Below are positions 43,667 to 53,594 of a stretch of DNA of 64,000 bases, one piece after another (position 1 is the first letter of the stretch; every line of letters begins with the position of its first letter). Position numbers and translations under genes: made by a program. Below the pieces are notes generated by a model. The model had not been told where the DNA came from and did no database searches. It worked only from the letters and a program-made list of their open reading frames with translations. Origin of the DNA: Caulobacter flavus (GTDB lineage: Bacteria > Pseudomonadota > Alphaproteobacteria > Caulobacterales > Caulobacteraceae); contig NZ_CP026100.1 in the NCBI RefSeq assembly GCF_003722335.1, positions 5,492,001-5,556,000 of the forward strand, read 5' to 3'.

Positions 43667-44917
43667 ATGAACAAACGCTTCGCCTATCTGATCGTCGGCG
43701 CGATGGTGCTGGGGGTGCTCGTCGGCTGGGGGTGCAACCAGTTCCTGGACGCGGCGGGGGCCAAGTCGGCCGCCTCGGGCCTTTCCTTGATCACCGACAT
43801 CTTCCTGCGGCTGATCAAGATGATCATCGCGCCGCTGGTGTTCACGACCCTGGTGGCCGGCATCGCCCACATGGAGGACGCCGCCGCGGTGGGCCGCATC
43901 GGGGCCAAGACCCTGGGCTGGTTCATCGGCGCCTCGGCCGTGTCGCTGGTGCTGGGCCTGCTGATGGTCCACCTGCTGGCCCCGGGCCACGGGCTGCACC
44001 TGGTGGAGGCCGCCGTCTCGACCAAGCCGGCCGCCACCACCGAGGCCTTCACCCTGAAGGGCTTCATCACCCACCTGGTGCCGACCTCGATCTTCGACGC
44101 CATGGCCAAGAACGAGATCCTGCAGATCGTGGTGTTCTCGCTGTTCGTCGGCACCGCCGTGGCCGCGCTCGACGACAAGGCCCCGCAGGTGCTGCACCTG
44201 GTGGAGCAGTGCGCCCAGATCATGCTGAAGGTCACCGGCTTCGTCATGAAGCTGGCCCCGCTGGCCATCTTCGCGGCCCTGGCCTCGACCATCGCCACGC
44301 AAGGGTTGGCCATGCTGGGCACCTACGCCAAGTTCGTGCTGGGCTTCTACGGCGCCATGGCCACCTTGTGGGCCCTGCTGTTCCTGGCCGCCTTCGTGGT
44401 GCTGGGCAAGCGCGCCATCCCGCTGTTCGGCGTCATCCGCGAGCCGGCCCTGCTGGCCTTCTCCACCGCCTCGTCCGAAGCCGCCTATCCGCGCATCCTC
44501 GACAGCCTGCCCAAGGTGGGCGTGCGCCGCCGCATCGTCTCGTTCGTCCTGCCGCTGGGCTATTCGTTCAATCTCGACGGCTCGATGCTCTACTGCACCT
44601 TCGCCACCATGTTCATCATGCAGGCCCATGGCGTGCACCTGACCATCCAGCAGCAGATCTTCATGCTGCTGCTGCTGATGGTCACCTCCAAGGGCATCGC
44701 CGGCGTGCCGCGCGCCTCGCTCGTGGTGATCATGGCCACCCTGACCTATTTCGGCCTGCCCGAGGCCTGGATCGCCCTGGTGCTGGGCGTCGACCACCTG
44801 CTCGACATGGGCCGCTCGGCCACCAACGTCGTCGGCAACTCGGTGGCCGCCGCCGTCGTGGCCAAGTGGGAGGGCGAGCTGGAGGACATTCCGGAGGGCG
44901 AGGCCGCGCAGGCCTGA
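43667..44917 (+). CDS. dicarboxylate/amino-acid:cation symporter (DAACS family)
   Basis: 416 residues from ATG 43667 (AGAGG 8 bases upstream; a GTG at 43649 is less likely). Eight membrane helices with the re-entrant loops of GltPh-type carriers. The Ser-rich HP1 tip is FSTASSEAAYPR, TM7 has SFNLDGSMLYCTFATMFI, HP2 contains SKGIAGVPRASLVVI, and TM8 has DHLLDMGRSATNVVGNSVA. The Asp/Arg pattern in TM8 favours C4-dicarboxylates or Glu/Asp. The carrier moves substrate inward with protons or sodium. Likely monocistronic; a terminator follows at 45045. Confidence 0.93.
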   Translation: MNKRFAYLIVGAMVLGVLVGWGCNQFLDAAGAKSAASGLSLITDIFLRLIKMIIAPLVFTTLVAGIAHMEDAAAVGRIGAKTLGWFIGASAVSLVLGLLMVHLLAPGHGLHLVEAAVSTKPAATTEAFTLKGFITHLVPTSIFDAMAKNEILQIVVFSLFVGTAVAALDDKAPQVLHLVEQCAQIMLKVTGFVMKLAPLAIFAALASTIATQGLAMLGTYAKFVLGFYGAMATLWALLFLAAFVVLGKRAIPLFGVIREPALLAFSTASSEAAYPRILDSLPKVGVRRRIVSFVLPLGYSFNLDGSMLYCTFATMFIMQAHGVHLTIQQQIFMLLLLMVTSKGIAGVPRASLVVIMATLTYFGLPEAWIALVLGVDHLLDMGRSATNVVGNSVAAAVVAKWEGELEDIPEGEAAQA

Positions 44918-44934
44918 CTTCTCTCCCGAAAAAT

Positions 44935-45017
44935 CCCCGCGAAAGCGGGGACCCAGGGGTTTTGTCGTCGAGCGCCACGCGCGTCAGAAAAAGCCTAGGC
45001 CCCGCTTTCGCGGGGGT
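44935..45017. repeat. inverted repeat pair CCCCGCGAAAGCGGGG / CCCCGCTTTCGCGGGG
   Basis: Two 16-base hairpins enclose GACCCAGGGGTTTTGTCGTC and GTCAGAAAAAGCCTAGG. They are inverted copies and could pair over their whole length. This is a common intergenic repeat type in Caulobacterales. The remaining gap to 45231 holds only the terminator at 45045 and no gene. Confidence 0.75.
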
Positions 45018-45044
45018 TTTACGGTTTTGGGGATCGTGAAATGA

Positions 45045-45078
45045 GAAAGGGCGGAGCCTCGCGGTCCCGCCCTTTTTC
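45045..45078 (+). terminator. intrinsic terminator downstream of the symporter gene
   Basis: AAAGGGCGG pairs with CCGCCCTTT around a loop of about 13 bases, followed by TTCTC. On the forward strand the stem ends in a T-run. It lies between convergent genes. Confidence 0.7.
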
Positions 45079-45231
45079 TCTGCTCGTTGTTCTTCGCTTC
45101 CCTCGCCCCCGTGGCGAGGGCCCATGCCGGCGGCGGCTCATACCCCGGCAGGACGCGACAGGTCCGAGCGGGCCAGGCCATGGATCCTGGGCACAAGGCC
45201 CAGGAAAGCAAAATAAGGGGCAGAAGCGGCC

Positions 45232-46440
45232 CTACGGCGCCACGCCCGTCAGCGCCTCGATCACCTTGGGATCGGCCCACCGGCCCCAGGTCGGATCCAG
45301 CAGACCATAGGGCTCCACCGCCCCGGCGGTGCGGTTGTAGCCCGCCGACTGCGTGCCGTTCAGCGGCCACCAGGCCCAGTCGATCCCGCTCTCGCGTGCG
45401 TAGGTGGCCAGGGCCTGGACGAAGGCGATGCGGTCGCTCTTGCAGGGCTGGCCGTCGGGGCCGTTCTGGGTGCAGCCGCCCCACTCGCTCATATAGACCG
45501 GCGCGGTGAACGGCTGGCCGGGATCGCGGACGAAGCCCCAGCGCTCGTGAGCGACGCGAGCGAACAGCGCCGGGTCGGCCAGGTCCTCGGGCTTGTGGGT
45601 CCAGGCGTAGTCGTGGGCGGCGTAGACCAGCTTGTCAGGCACGGACAAGCTCACTGGCGCCTCGCGCACGCCGCGCAGGTTGGACTGGTAGTCGATGCCG
45701 CCGACGATGATCAGCAGCTTCGGATTGACCGCCTGCACAGCCGCCGCACCGCGCATCGCCGCCGCCCGCCAGTCGGTGCGCGGGTCGCCGCCGCCCCAGG
45801 CGGGCTTGAGGCCCAGCGAAGGGTCGGGCCTGATCTCGTTGCGCAGTTCGGCGGCGACCACGAACGGCCGGTTCGCATAGCGGGCGGTCACCGTCTTCCA
45901 GTCGGCCAGCCAGGCGCTCTCGGGATAGGCCGGGGTCCACCACAGGCCGTCGCCATGGGCCTCGTCGCAGCACCAGTCGCCGCGGCTGCGATGGTTGTCG
46001 AGCACCACCATCAGCCCCTGGCGGCCGATCTCGTCGACCACAGCGTCGAACACGGCCAGGGCCGTCTTGCCCTTCAGCTTGGGATTGGCGGCGAGATAGC
46101 GATCCTCGACGACAGGGTTACGCTCGACCAGTTCGTTCGACCACGGCAGGCGCACCGAGTTGAAGCCGCCGGCCTTGACGGTCTTCACGATCTTTTCGAG
46201 CGGCTGCCTGTCGAGCCCGCCGACCACGAACTCGCCCGACTCCGCGCCGAACCAGTTGACGCTGACCAGCCGGACCTTGGCGCCCCTCGCGTCGACGATG
46301 TCGGGACCGCGCGTGGAGAGCGGATACTTCGGAGCCGCCAAGGCGGGTGTCGTCAGCAGCACGCAGAGGAAAGCGGCCGCGAGGCCTCGAAGGAATGCCG
46401 ACAAGAAAACGCTCCGCCACCAGCAAGGGACGGAGCGCAT
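45232..46440 (-). CDS. GH5 family glycoside hydrolase (cellulase-like), secreted
   Basis: 402 residues. A signal peptide lies within about residues 15-36 (LRGLAAAFLCVLLTTPALAA). The TIM-barrel has the GH5 acid/base motif ELRNEI (Glu202) and the nucleophile motif VYMSEWGG (Glu319), with the preceding HDYAW and DNHRSRG strands. It should act on beta-1,4-glucans or related beta-mannans outside the cytoplasm. It lies 40 bases downstream of the M1 peptidase gene on the same strand. A GGGGCG/CGCCCC hairpin in that gap may attenuate read-through. Confidence 0.9.
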   Translation of the reverse strand: MRSVPCWWRSVFLSAFLRGLAAAFLCVLLTTPALAAPKYPLSTRGPDIVDARGAKVRLVSVNWFGAESGEFVVGGLDRQPLEKIVKTVKAGGFNSVRLPWSNELVERNPVVEDRYLAANPKLKGKTALAVFDAVVDEIGRQGLMVVLDNHRSRGDWCCDEAHGDGLWWTPAYPESAWLADWKTVTARYANRPFVVAAELRNEIRPDPSLGLKPAWGGGDPRTDWRAAAMRGAAAVQAVNPKLLIIVGGIDYQSNLRGVREAPVSLSVPDKLVYAAHDYAWTHKPEDLADPALFARVAHERWGFVRDPGQPFTAPVYMSEWGGCTQNGPDGQPCKSDRIAFVQALATYARESGIDWAWWPLNGTQSAGYNRTAGAVEPYGLLDPTWGRWADPKVIEALTGVAP

Positions 46441-46480
46441 TCATCCTACAAATACCCTGGGGCGCAAGCCGCCCCGGGGA

Positions 46481-48394
46481 CTACTTCACCGTCTTGTCGA
46501 CCGTCTCGCGGGTGACGGCGTGATAGAGCGGCCGGGACGTGGCGTAGATGCGCTTGGCGATCGGCTGGCCCCACTCGCCCTGCCCCCACAGCGACACGAA
46601 CAGCGGGGCCACGAACTTGCGACGCCCCTGCCCCGTGAGGAACTGCTCCAGCGACGGCACGGCCGGCTCGTAGCGGTTGGCCACGGCCAGTTGCAGCCAG
46701 GCGAAGCGGATCTCGCTGTTGCCCTGGGCCGACAGGCCAAAGGCGGTGTCGACGGCGGCCAGGCGCTCGGCCGGCAGCTGGCGCGGCAGACTGCCCACGA
46801 AGCGCACGCGCTCGGAAGTGCTCCAACCCTTCCAGGCGTCGAGCGGCGCGGTCCCGCCGGCCGCAAAGGCCTTGGCCTGGGCGTCGACGGCCTCGAAGGC
46901 CTTGGACTGCACGTGGACCGCGTTCTCCGGCAGGCCGGGCTGGTAGACCCAGCGCTGGACGTCGATCTTGGCCTCCAGCGCCTTGTCGCCCTTGAACAGG
47001 TGCGTGCGCAGGTCGGCGATGAAGCCTTCGGCTGTCTGCGGCTGGAAGGCGTGACGGTCGAAATAGCCGCGCAGATAGGCGTCCCAGCGCTCGCGGCCGA
47101 CCTCCTTCTCGATCGTGCGCAGGAAGGCCGCGCCCTTCTCGTAGGGGATGTCGGTCATGCCGTCGTCGGGATCGCGGCCGGTCAGGTCGATGTGCAGGCG
47201 GGTGTCGGGGCCCGTGGGGCCACCCGCCTCGTCGATCGCCCGGTGCAGGTCGGTCCAGCCCAGGTCGGCCAGCATGGCGGCCGTGTCCTTGCCGTACAGG
47301 GCCTCCATGATCCGGTTCTCGAAATAGACCGTGAAGCCCTCGTTGAGCCAGAAGTCGGCCCAGGTGGCGTTGGTGACCAGGTTGCCCGACCACGAGTGCG
47401 CCAGTTCGTGCGCCACCAGGCTGACCAGCGAGCGGTCGCCGGCGATGATGGTCGGCGTGGCGAAGGTCAGGCGCGGGTTCTCCATGCCGCCGAACGGGAA
47501 CGACGGCGGCAGCACCAAGAGGTCGTAGCGGCCCCAGCGATAGGGCCCGTAGAGCTTCTCGGCGGCCTCGACCATCTTCTCGACGTCGGCCAGTTCCCAG
47601 GCGGTGGCCTTCATCACCGACGGCTCGGTATAGACGCCCGTGCGCTGGCCCAGCGGCTGGAACGTCAGGTCGCCGATGGCGATGGCGATCAGGTAGGGGG
47701 CGACCGGCTTGTCCATCGCGAAACGATAGGCGCGGCCGCCGCCGGCGACGGGCTCGCCGTCCGGCGTCAGCATCTCGGCGCTCATCACCGCCTTCAGGCC
47801 CTCGGGCGCGACGATGCGGGCGGTCCAGGTCTGGCGAATGCCCGGGCTGTCCTGGGTGGGGATCCAGGTGCGGTTGAGGATCGCCTCGCCCTGGCTGAAC
47901 AGGTAGGGCTTGGCCTTGCCCGCCGTCTGCGACGGCGACAGCCACTGCAGGGCCGCGCCGTCCGGGGCGCTCTCGTAGGCGATGACGATGCGCTTGGCGC
48001 CGTTCAGGACCACGGTCAGCGGCGCGCCCAGGTGCGGGTCGGCCGGACCCAGGGTCCACTTCAGCGGCTGGCCCTTGGCGTCGGTGATCGACTTGATCAC
48101 CAGGCCCTTGCTGTCGAGCACGACCTCCTTGGCGCCGGGCGCGAGCTGCAGGTCGAGGGCGGCCGTGCCGACCATCTTCTTGCCGGCGAAGTCGGCGGTC
48201 AGGTCGAGATCGACATGGGTGACGCGGGCGATCTTCGGCTTGGCGTAGGAGTGGATGTCCGTCGCATCCGAGGCGGTCGACAGCGGCGCGACCATCGGCT
48301 TGGCCGGCGCGGCCTGCGCAAGAGCCGGGACGGCGGCGGCGCCGAGCAGCGCGGCCATCAGAACGGCGCGCGGGGTGTTCGAGATCAGGGACAT
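46481..48394 (-). CDS. M1 family aminopeptidase, exported (LTA4-hydrolase-like)
   Basis: 637 residues from ATG 48394; the frame is open further upstream, but only as a shadow of the next gene. A signal peptide is seen (MSLISNTPRAVLMAALLGAA to ALAQA). M1 motifs are present: the exopeptidase motif GGMEN (about 301) and the zinc site HELAHSWSGN with a downstream NEGFT (about residues 326-349). Its closest style is leukotriene A4 hydrolase/aminopeptidase B. It removes N-terminal residues from peptides, here probably in the periplasm. Confidence 0.93.
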   Translation of the reverse strand: MSLISNTPRAVLMAALLGAAAVPALAQAAPAKPMVAPLSTASDATDIHSYAKPKIARVTHVDLDLTADFAGKKMVGTAALDLQLAPGAKEVVLDSKGLVIKSITDAKGQPLKWTLGPADPHLGAPLTVVLNGAKRIVIAYESAPDGAALQWLSPSQTAGKAKPYLFSQGEAILNRTWIPTQDSPGIRQTWTARIVAPEGLKAVMSAEMLTPDGEPVAGGGRAYRFAMDKPVAPYLIAIAIGDLTFQPLGQRTGVYTEPSVMKATAWELADVEKMVEAAEKLYGPYRWGRYDLLVLPPSFPFGGMENPRLTFATPTIIAGDRSLVSLVAHELAHSWSGNLVTNATWADFWLNEGFTVYFENRIMEALYGKDTAAMLADLGWTDLHRAIDEAGGPTGPDTRLHIDLTGRDPDDGMTDIPYEKGAAFLRTIEKEVGRERWDAYLRGYFDRHAFQPQTAEGFIADLRTHLFKGDKALEAKIDVQRWVYQPGLPENAVHVQSKAFEAVDAQAKAFAAGGTAPLDAWKGWSTSERVRFVGSLPRQLPAERLAAVDTAFGLSAQGNSEIRFAWLQLAVANRYEPAVPSLEQFLTGQGRRKFVAPLFVSLWGQGEWGQPIAKRIYATSRPLYHAVTRETVDKTVK

Positions 48395-48444
48395 GAGCAA
48401 TCCGTGGAAGCGGAACTTTGCCCCCTTATTCCAGATACGGACGG

Positions 48445-49557
48445 CTACAGATAGTCGAGCAGGCTCATGCCGGTCTTGATCGACCCGTCGGGACCGAACA
48501 TCGACGAAAGTTTCGCCGACAGGTTCTGCGTCTCGACCATCTTCTCGTACAGCGCCGGGGTCCAGCCGACCGCCTCGCGCTCCTCGACGCTCATCGACAC
48601 GTACTGCGAGACCAGGGTGCGGCCGAACGCCGAGCCGTCGCCCGACTGCTGGGCCGCCTTCCAGTAGGACGACACGCCCTCGCGGTTGCGGTTGCGGATC
48701 TCGCCGGCCGCTTCCTTGGCCTCGTGCTCGGAGAACTGGCCGCCCTTGTTGAGGGCCATGGCCGACAGCGAGCGGTCGTCGAAGCGGGTGAAGTCGATCT
48801 TGCCGGCGTCGGGGCCCGTGGCCATGCCCTCGCCGGTGGCCAGGCTGTACTGCCGGTCCAGCGCCACGCGGACGTCGGCGACCACGTCCTCGATGTCGCG
48901 CGAGCGGGGATTGGAGACCACGCCGCCGTTGGCCTTGAGATAGGCCGCGACCGGATCGTCGGCGATCCCGGCCGGCGCCGTTCCGGGCTTGGCGGTCGAC
49001 TGGCGCAGGCCCTCGACCAGGGCGGTCTTTTCGTTCTGCCACTTCAGCGTGGCCTTCTCCTCGGCCCCCGCGGCCTCGTGTCGGGTCAGGGCGGCCTTGT
49101 AGAGGCCGGCGTAGTCGCCGGTGACGCGGGCGTCGGCGGCGGGACCGGCCAGGGCCGCGTTCTGACCGGCCTGCAGCTGCAGGCTGGCGACCACCTGCTC
49201 CTCGATCGGGAAGCCGCCGCCCTGGTTGGAGGCGATGGCGTAGAGGCCGCGCCGGTCGATGCCGGAGACGTCGATCGTGGCCTTGCCGTCCTTCAGGGCG
49301 CTGGTTGCCTTGGCCGCCGACAGCAGGGCGTCGAGGCTCTTGCGGGCGTCGGAGACGACGGTGGAAAGGTCGCGGCCGTCGGTCTTGGCGGCCAGCGCGG
49401 CCTGGGCCTGCGCCGACAGGGTGACGCTGACGCTCGACGCGCCGGTCCTGGCCGCCTCGGCCGCCTTGGCCTGCTGGGCGGCTGTTCCCGTCTGGCTGCT
49501 CGTCGCCCCCGCATAGGCGTAGGCGGCGGCGTAGCCCTGCGACCCGATCCTGGTCAT
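48445..49557 (-). CDS. conserved hypothetical protein, Ala-rich (370 aa)
   Basis: 370 residues without signal peptide or membrane segment. The first 100 residues are Ala/Ser/Thr/Gln-rich (GATSSQTGTAAQQAKAAEAA), like the heads of flagellar or secreted proteins. Later parts are charged and helical (RDIEDVVADVRVALDRQYSL and EREAVGWTPALYEKMVETQN). The end FGPDGSIKTGMSLLDYL is distinctive. No family is recognised. A second Ala-rich gene (65 aa) lies 117 bases upstream on the same strand, and the two may be related in function. Confidence 0.7.
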   Translation of the reverse strand: MTRIGSQGYAAAYAYAGATSSQTGTAAQQAKAAEAARTGASSVSVTLSAQAQAALAAKTDGRDLSTVVSDARKSLDALLSAAKATSALKDGKATIDVSGIDRRGLYAIASNQGGGFPIEEQVVASLQLQAGQNAALAGPAADARVTGDYAGLYKAALTRHEAAGAEEKATLKWQNEKTALVEGLRQSTAKPGTAPAGIADDPVAAYLKANGGVVSNPRSRDIEDVVADVRVALDRQYSLATGEGMATGPDAGKIDFTRFDDRSLSAMALNKGGQFSEHEAKEAAGEIRNRNREGVSSYWKAAQQSGDGSAFGRTLVSQYVSMSVEEREAVGWTPALYEKMVETQNLSAKLSSMFGPDGSIKTGMSLLDYL

Positions 49558-49674
49558 GACGTACTCGACCCCGATTCAACTCCGGCGAGTTGTATCAGGC
49601 TCGATGCGATTTGAAATGTTTAGAAATCAGGCGGTTGGTTGGTTAACGCCCACCAGGCCCGTACCGAGGCCCGT

Positions 49675-49872
49675 TCAGGCCGAGATGTTCACCAGCACGC
49701 CGGTCAGTTCGCCGGTGGCCTGGGCGAGGGCCGCGCCGGCCGAGGCCGTCGCCTTGGCGTTGGTCTGGGCCACCGCCAGCTGGGTCAGGTCGACGATCTT
49801 AGCGGCGGCCTCGCTCGCGGCGGCGGCCGGGCGCGGCGTGTACTGGGCGGCGTTGGCGGCGGAAACCTGCAC
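49675..49872 (-). CDS. small Ala-rich hypothetical protein (65 aa)
   Basis: 65 residues from GTG 49872, with AAGGAAG 6 bases upstream. It begins MQVSAANAAQYTPRP and continues as an Ala/Thr-rich amphipathic helix (SEAAAKIVDLTQLAVAQTNA), ending GVLVNISA. It has the size and style of small flagellin-associated or motility proteins (YjfB-like), but no diagnostic motif. The upstream region holds two TTAACC sequences on the coding strand. Function unknown. Confidence 0.55.
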   Translation of the reverse strand: MQVSAANAAQYTPRPAAAASEAAAKIVDLTQLAVAQTNAKATASAGAALAQATGELTGVLVNISA

Positions 49873-49962
49873 GGCGACTTCCTTGCGAGAAACGTCGCGG
49901 CAATCTGGCCGCGAAGGGTTAAGCAGGTCCGACCAAACAAGGTTAAGGGGGCTTTCGCCCCC

Positions 49963-50403
49963 CTACTCGGCATGCCCCGGCTTGCGCGGCGTCGCCCAGG
50001 GATCGGACAGGTCGGCCAGCACCACCTCGATGCAGTCGACGGCCACCTTCAGGTCGCCGCCGCCGGCGAAGGTCAGCAGCACCGTGCCGCCGGGGGCTTC
50101 CTCGCCAGGCTCGAAGGCGATCGACAGCAACTCGACCACCGCCTGCTTGGCGTCGCGGCGCAGGTTGCGGGCCTGGACGCCGACGACGTCGCCCAGCTGC
50201 AGGGCCGAGCGTACGCGCTCGCCGCCCTTGCCGCGCCCCTTGCCCGCCTCCCAGCGGAAGCGGTTGCAGGCCAGCGTCAGGGTGCGGGCCCCGGCGTCCC
50301 AGCGGATGTCGCCGATCTTGGCCACGGCGTCCTGCAAGGCGGCCGAGACCACCTCGAGGTCGGCGGGCTCCTGGGCCAGCAGGCGAAGGGGAGCGGCGGT
50401 CAT
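49963..50403 (-). CDS. DUF2948 family protein
   Basis: 146 residues. The start PLRLLAQEPADLEVVSAALQDAV and the segment LTLACNRFRWE are typical of DUF2948, a family confined to alphaproteobacteria and commonly found next to murA, as here (3 bases after the murA stop on the same strand). It is a cytosolic beta-rich protein of unknown role. The C-terminus ends DPWATPRKPGHAE. Confidence 0.9.
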   Translation of the reverse strand: MTAAPLRLLAQEPADLEVVSAALQDAVAKIGDIRWDAGARTLTLACNRFRWEAGKGRGKGGERVRSALQLGDVVGVQARNLRRDAKQAVVELLSIAFEPGEEAPGGTVLLTFAGGGDLKVAVDCIEVVLADLSDPWATPRKPGHAE

Positions 50404-50406
50404 GGC

Positions 50407-51696
<1,290 letters not shown>

Positions 51697-51801
51697 TGAA
51701 AATCCCTCGAACGCGCGAAAAACCGTCCCTCGCGCGGGTCACATGTGAGGGCGCGGTTCTAACGCTTGCAAGTCCGCATGCAAGAGGCCGCGCCGATTCC
51801 C

Positions 51802-51957
51802 CTATTCGCCGCCCTGCGGGGACGATTCAGGCTTGGCCGAAGCGCTGGCCGGCGCCTTTCGACGGCGAAGGTTGGTTCGCAGGGCCTGGGCCAGGCGCGC
51901 CTCGCGATCGGCTTTTTCCTTGTCCTGGCTGGGGTTTGGCTTCGAAGACTGACTCAT
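51802..51957 (-). CDS. small basic hypothetical protein (51 aa)
   Basis: 51 residues beginning MSQSSKPNPSQDKEKADREARLA and ending SSPQGGE. It is highly charged with a helical middle (ARLAQALRTNLRRRKAP), like small alphaproteobacterial proteins found between a tRNA and murA. No signal peptide. It lies 105 bases upstream of murA on the same strand and 90 bases from the divergent tRNA-Thr. Function unknown. Confidence 0.65.
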   Translation of the reverse strand: MSQSSKPNPSQDKEKADREARLAQALRTNLRRRKAPASASAKPESSPQGGE

Positions 51958-52047
51958 GTGTCCACAGGTGAATTGCGTGCGGGCCTTGGTCAATACGATT
52001 TGGGCTTTGCAATCCCGGAAATCGTTGGCTATACGCCCCTCCTCGCC

Positions 52048-52122
<75 letters not shown>

Positions 52123-52208
52123 CGGGGACCCAGATGGAAGTCTGGGTCCCCACCACACTCCAAAAATGCGGCGAGAACCACCCTGCTCAGGCGGCGCTTC
52201 GATGGGCG

Positions 52209-52643
52209 CTACAGGCTTCCCGCCTCGCCGGCCGGGATCGGCCCCTGCACGAATTCGATCAGGTTTCCGGCCAGGTCGCGGATGAAGCAGGCCGTGCCGT
52301 GCGGCATGACCTTCAGCCATACGATGTCGGCGCCCCGCCCCTTCAGCTCTTCGGTCAGCGCCGCCACGTCCGGCGTGACGAAGGCCACGTGCTTGAAGCC
52401 ATGGGTATGGACGTCGCGATCCGGGACGCGGCGCTCGTCCGGCAGCGGCGCGGCGCCGGGAACCTCGAACAGCTCGATCCGCAGGTCGCCGTTCACGATC
52501 ATCGCCACCCGGGCGGGGATGGTGGGAATCTCGAAGCGCCGCTCCAGCGAGAAGCCCAGCACGCGCCCGTACCACGCCACCGCCGCGTCGAGGTCGGGAA
52601 CGCTGACGCCGCCGTGATGAAAGCCGTACCGGAAGCCGCTCAT
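52209..52643 (-). CDS. VOC-superfamily (glyoxalase-like) protein
   Basis: 144 residues from ATG 52643, where the family start MSGFRYGFHHGGVSVPDLDAA begins. The first half-site has HHGGVSV and LRIELFEVP, and the second has GFKHVAFVTPDVAAL and GNLIEFVQGP. These His/Glu positions fit a metal-chelating lyase or dioxygenase. The substrate is unknown. It is convergent with the tRNA gene. Confidence 0.88.
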   Translation of the reverse strand: MSGFRYGFHHGGVSVPDLDAAVAWYGRVLGFSLERRFEIPTIPARVAMIVNGDLRIELFEVPGAAPLPDERRVPDRDVHTHGFKHVAFVTPDVAALTEELKGRGADIVWLKVMPHGTACFIRDLAGNLIEFVQGPIPAGEAGSL

Positions 52644-52798
52644 CCTTGATCCCCTGCGGTCGCACGCCTCGCGACGCCGGCATTCTGGACGCGCGGAAAG
52701 CAAGCGCCACCCGCCCGGGCGCTTCGCTCGCACAGCGAACGGCTGGTGGCGCGCCGGCAAGGTCCGGCCACGGATGAAATCGATCACCCCCGGACCTT

Positions 52799-52819
52799 AA
52801 GTATAACCACGCTATACTT
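52799..52819. promoter_or_regulatory. palindrome AAGTATA-N7-TATACTT upstream of the virB operon
   Basis: A perfect 7-7-7 inverted repeat lies 155 bases before virB1 and about 156 bases before the divergent VOC gene start. The length and symmetry fit a dimeric regulator. No cognate regulator gene is near. Confidence 0.5.
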
Positions 52820-52927
52820 CATCATGCTGAAGCTTGCGCAGCTCGAAACGTAGACTTTCCGACACAGATAACTGGCTACCGATGCGCTGTCCTGACGCAT
52901 TACGCGAGTCAGATGCGCCCTATACAC

Positions 52928-52949
52928 ATCGATTAAGCATATCGATTAA
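52928..52949. repeat. tandem ATCGATTAA repeats before virB1
   Basis: ATCGATTAA at 52928-52936 and 52941-52949 form a 13-base-period direct repeat, 25-46 bases before the virB1 start. They may overlap the promoter. The TTAA spacing is 9, not the 7 of a CtrA box. Confidence 0.5.
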
Positions 52950-52973
52950 CCACAGCTGATCGGGGGAGCGTCG

Positions 52974-53594
52974 ATGACGTTCGACTTCGCGCGCCGGGCC
53001 ATGGGCCTGGCGGCCATAGCCGCCTGCTGCCTGCTCGCCGCTCCCGCCTTGGCCGCCGCCCAGGTCCTGGAGATCGGGGACGAGGGCGAGGTCACGCGCT
53101 TCGAGGGCCCGGCCGTCTACACCGACGAATCCGTCGAGGCCATCGCGCCGCCCCTGGCGCCGGTCGTCGAGGTCGGCCACGAAGACGTCCGCCGCGAGAT
53201 CGCCGTCGCGGCCGCCGCCTACGCGCTGGACCCCAAGCTGGTCGAGGCCGTCGCTTGGCGCGAAAGCCGCTTCAAGCCCACCGCCCGCTCGCGCAAGGGC
53301 GCCGTGGGCGTCATGCAGCTGATGCCTGCCACCGCCCGCGACCTGGGCGTCGACCCGTCCGACATGGCCCAGAACGTCCGCGGCGGGGCGATGTACCTGC
53401 GCCAGATGCTTACCCGCTTCGGCGGCGACGTGAAGCTGGCCCTGGCCGCCTACAACGCCGGCCCCGGCGCCGTCCTAAAGCATGGCGGCGTGCCGCCCTA
53501 CGCCGAAACCCAGGCCTACGTGACCTCGATCCTCGGCCGCATGGCCGTCTCAAGCGCCGCCTTCGCCGTTCCCGCCCTCGGAGTCTCCAACTGA
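52974..53594 (+). CDS. virB1: VirB1-like lytic transglycosylase
   Basis: 206 residues with a signal peptide (about 1-29). The SLT goose-lysozyme-like domain covers about residues 72-190: catalytic Glu97 in AWRESRFKP, then GAVGVMQLMPATARDLGV and LALAAYNAGPGAVL. It opens peptidoglycan so that the secretion channel can be assembled. It is the first gene of the virB operon; GGGGG precedes the start, and its stop overlaps the VirB2 start (TGATG). Confidence 0.92.
   Translation: MTFDFARRAMGLAAIAACCLLAAPALAAAQVLEIGDEGEVTRFEGPAVYTDESVEAIAPPLAPVVEVGHEDVRREIAVAAAAYALDPKLVEAVAWRESRFKPTARSRKGAVGVMQLMPATARDLGVDPSDMAQNVRGGAMYLRQMLTRFGGDVKLALAAYNAGPGAVLKHGGVPPYAETQAYVTSILGRMAVSSAAFAVPALGVSN

Larger units (their letters stand above)
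52644..52973. other. 330-bp upstream region of the T4SS operon
   Basis: This gap between divergent genes has no gene. Its right half is AT-richer than the window. It holds the palindrome at 52799-52819 and the tandem ATCGATTAA pair at 52928-52949, both candidate control sites for the secretion operon. Confidence 0.55.

Noticed and set aside
52930..52949. CtrA binding site (TTAA-N7-TTAA) before virB1
   Set aside because: The two TTAA units are 9 bases apart, not 7, so the consensus is not met.
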